This document shows, one piece after another, positions 62,917 through 64,000 of a stretch of 64,000 bases of DNA. The translations under genes were made by a program, and so were the position numbers. Source of the DNA: Lagopus muta (Eukaryota; Chordata; Aves; Galliformes; Phasianidae); NCBI RefSeq assembly GCF_023343835.1, contig NC_064443.1, positions 6,014,001 through 6,078,000 on the forward strand. The letters run 5' to 3'. The first letter of the stretch is position 1. Every line of letters begins with the position of its first letter. A model generated the notes under the pieces. It was not told the DNA's origin and made no database searches. It worked only from the letters and a program-made list of their open reading frames with translations.

Positions 62917-63121
62917 ATGCAGCACCCGCTGGAGCTGGGGGCTGCGCACTACTTCCCGGCCGAAGCCTTTCCCGACCACCGCTCGCACCGCTATCGCAGT
63001 TTCATGATTGAGGAGATCCTCACCGACCCCCCCGACGCCAAAGGCGCGGCGCCGCCCGGGGAGCTGCTCAAGTTCGGGGTGCAGGCGCTGCTATCGGCGC
63101 GGCCCTACCACAACCACCTCG
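62917..63121 (+). CDS. BARX1: BARX1 homeobox protein, exon 1 (partial gene)
   Basis: ATG at 62917 (A at -3) opens 68 codons that match the N-terminus of vertebrate BARX1: [17 protein letters not shown], then [20 protein letters not shown]. The FMIEEIL segment resembles an eh1-like Groucho-binding motif seen in many homeodomain repressors (family knowledge). The donor is CCTCG|GTATGT and the exon ends in phase 1. The homeodomain and the C-terminus lie beyond the window. The bird sequence lacks the long poly-alanine run found in human BARX1 before GELLKFG. BARX1 is a transcription factor of craniofacial and stomach mesenchyme that restrains Wnt signalling during stomach specification (established). 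A longer in-frame open stretch upstream lacks an ATG, which supports this start. Confidence 0.95.
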
Positions 63122-64000
63122 GTATGTCCCGCCGGGGTTGGACGGGAGCGGGGCCGCGGTTCCCGGCGCGTGAGGCCGCTCCTATGGGAGGAGAGCTCGG
63201 GAACTTCGCCGCAGCGCTCCGGGCGGGGACGGGGCCGCATGTGCGGAGCGCGGGCTGCGGTGGGGCCGTGGGGAGCGATGCTGTGCGTGGAGAGATGGGG
63301 GATGGAAAGTGCGAGCCGCGCGGTGTGGTGTCGGGACGTGGTGCAGGATAGGGTATTAAGGACAGATTTCTTGTTGTGTTTTGGTTTTGGGGGGGGTTGT
63401 TTGTTGGCTTTTTTTTTTTTCGGTTGATTTTTGTTATTTTATTTTACATTTATTTTATGTTAACGCGAATATTTAATCTGCGATCGCAAACGCTTTTGCT
63501 TCTAAAGCTGTCTTTATCTGCAGAGACGCAGTTCATTTATCCCTCGAAGCAAATGGAACGGGAGGATTCCAAATTTTTGCTTTCCTCTTAAAAAAGAAAT
63601 CGGGAAAGCATCGAGCCCCGTAGTGGGGAAGTACCTGTATTGGAGCTCTGGGGATTCAGGATTGTTTTAGACACCGGTCTGAAATGCCGGCCCGCACCAG
63701 TGTGTGCCCGTGTGTGTTCCTCGGGCCGGGCCCGCCTGTGCTTTTGAAGCCCCCGGGCCGTGCTCGGTGTTAGGATAGCGGTCGCGGTGCTACATAAGGC
63801 AGCGTGATCTGCCCACTCGTGCGAGATCCCTGGGCGCTCGGGAGGGCCTCGTACGGCCGCACGTCGGGGCCGAGCACGAGTCTGACGGTGCGGCTGTGGG
63901 CCCGGCAGCGCTTGAATCTGTCAGTCGGCACCAGATCCTAAATGGTTCCTAAAGGCTTCCGCGGGTAACGCGAGGATCGCTGGGTGGGTGACTGCCTGCC
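63122..64000 (+). other. BARX1: BARX1 intron 1 (continues beyond window)
   Basis: Begins with the donor GTATGTCC. The first 230 bases remain CpG-rich, followed by a G/T-rich stretch at 63380-63440. No second exon was found before the window ends. Confidence 0.8.

Larger units (their letters stand above)
59950..63350 (+). promoter_or_regulatory. BARX1: BARX1 CpG island and promoter
   Basis: A long GC- and CpG-rich region surrounds BARX1 exon 1, interrupted only by a microsatellite at 60.52-60.65 kb and some less CpG-dense sequence at 61.0-61.5 kb. A TATA-like box (TATAATA) at 62627-62633 would place a start near 62655-62660, giving a leader of about 260 nt. Further upstream, CTTTATATGG (62499-62508), similar to an SRF CArG box, abuts an E-box CAGCTG (62509-62514). 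Broad CpG islands are typical of developmental homeobox genes under Polycomb control (established). Confidence 0.75.

Noticed and set aside
1-64000. CRISPR arrays, insertion sequences, operons, tRNA or rRNA genes
   Set aside because: None seen; the window is vertebrate nuclear DNA.

Overview
This window is vertebrate nuclear DNA and almost certainly avian, most likely chicken or a close galliform. The grounds are interspersed CR1 retrotransposon tails (at least seven truncated copies in both orientations), compact introns, several CpG islands, and a gene order that matches human 9q22.32: let-7a/f/d cluster, then PTPDC1, then BARX1. Species assignment is inference. The gene identities rest on translated sequence and on exact mature microRNA sequences. 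There are no prokaryotic features.

Layout. Positions 1-13.6 kb appear intergenic, with two CR1 fragments, a long poly(A) tract and a large AT-rich microsatellite. Positions 13.68-15.28 kb hold three let-7 hairpins on the minus strand, in transcription order let-7a, let-7f, let-7d. The only CpG island upstream of them, at 22.2-23.3 kb, carries ETS, CRE, CCAAT and YY1-type sites and is the best candidate for the promoter of the primary transcript. Positions 23.3-32 kb hold CR1 copies and non-coding sequence, including a minus-strand stretch at 26.4-28.3 kb that reads like a badly decayed gene but that I cannot identify. Positions 32.0-41.2 kb hold PTPDC1 on the minus strand. I could assemble nine coding exons with matching phases, plus an alternative first coding exon. 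The assembly predicts a 781-residue and a 738-residue isoform with an intact phosphatase signature, HCHAGLGRTG. One PTPDC1 intron uses a GC donor. A CpG island at 49.5-50.45 kb is the likely upstream promoter of PTPDC1. Positions 50.5-59.8 kb are mostly non-coding, with one CR1, a small GC-rich island and a 33-bp tandem duplication carrying homeodomain-type TAATTA cores. Positions 59.95-63.35 kb form a large CpG island at the 5' end of BARX1 (plus strand). Only the first BARX1 exon is inside the window; the homeobox lies beyond it.

How the parts relate. PTPDC1 is a dual-specificity/CDC14-like phosphatase implicated in cilium and centrosome biology. BARX1 is a homeodomain transcription factor of craniofacial and stomach mesenchyme. 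let-7 microRNAs control developmental timing and differentiation. They are syntenic neighbours, not a pathway. I found no convincing new biological system. The observations most worth checking are the GC-AG intron, the two phase-matched PTPDC1 start exons, the uORF in the BARX1 leader, the TAATTA tandem duplication and the unidentified decayed reading frames.
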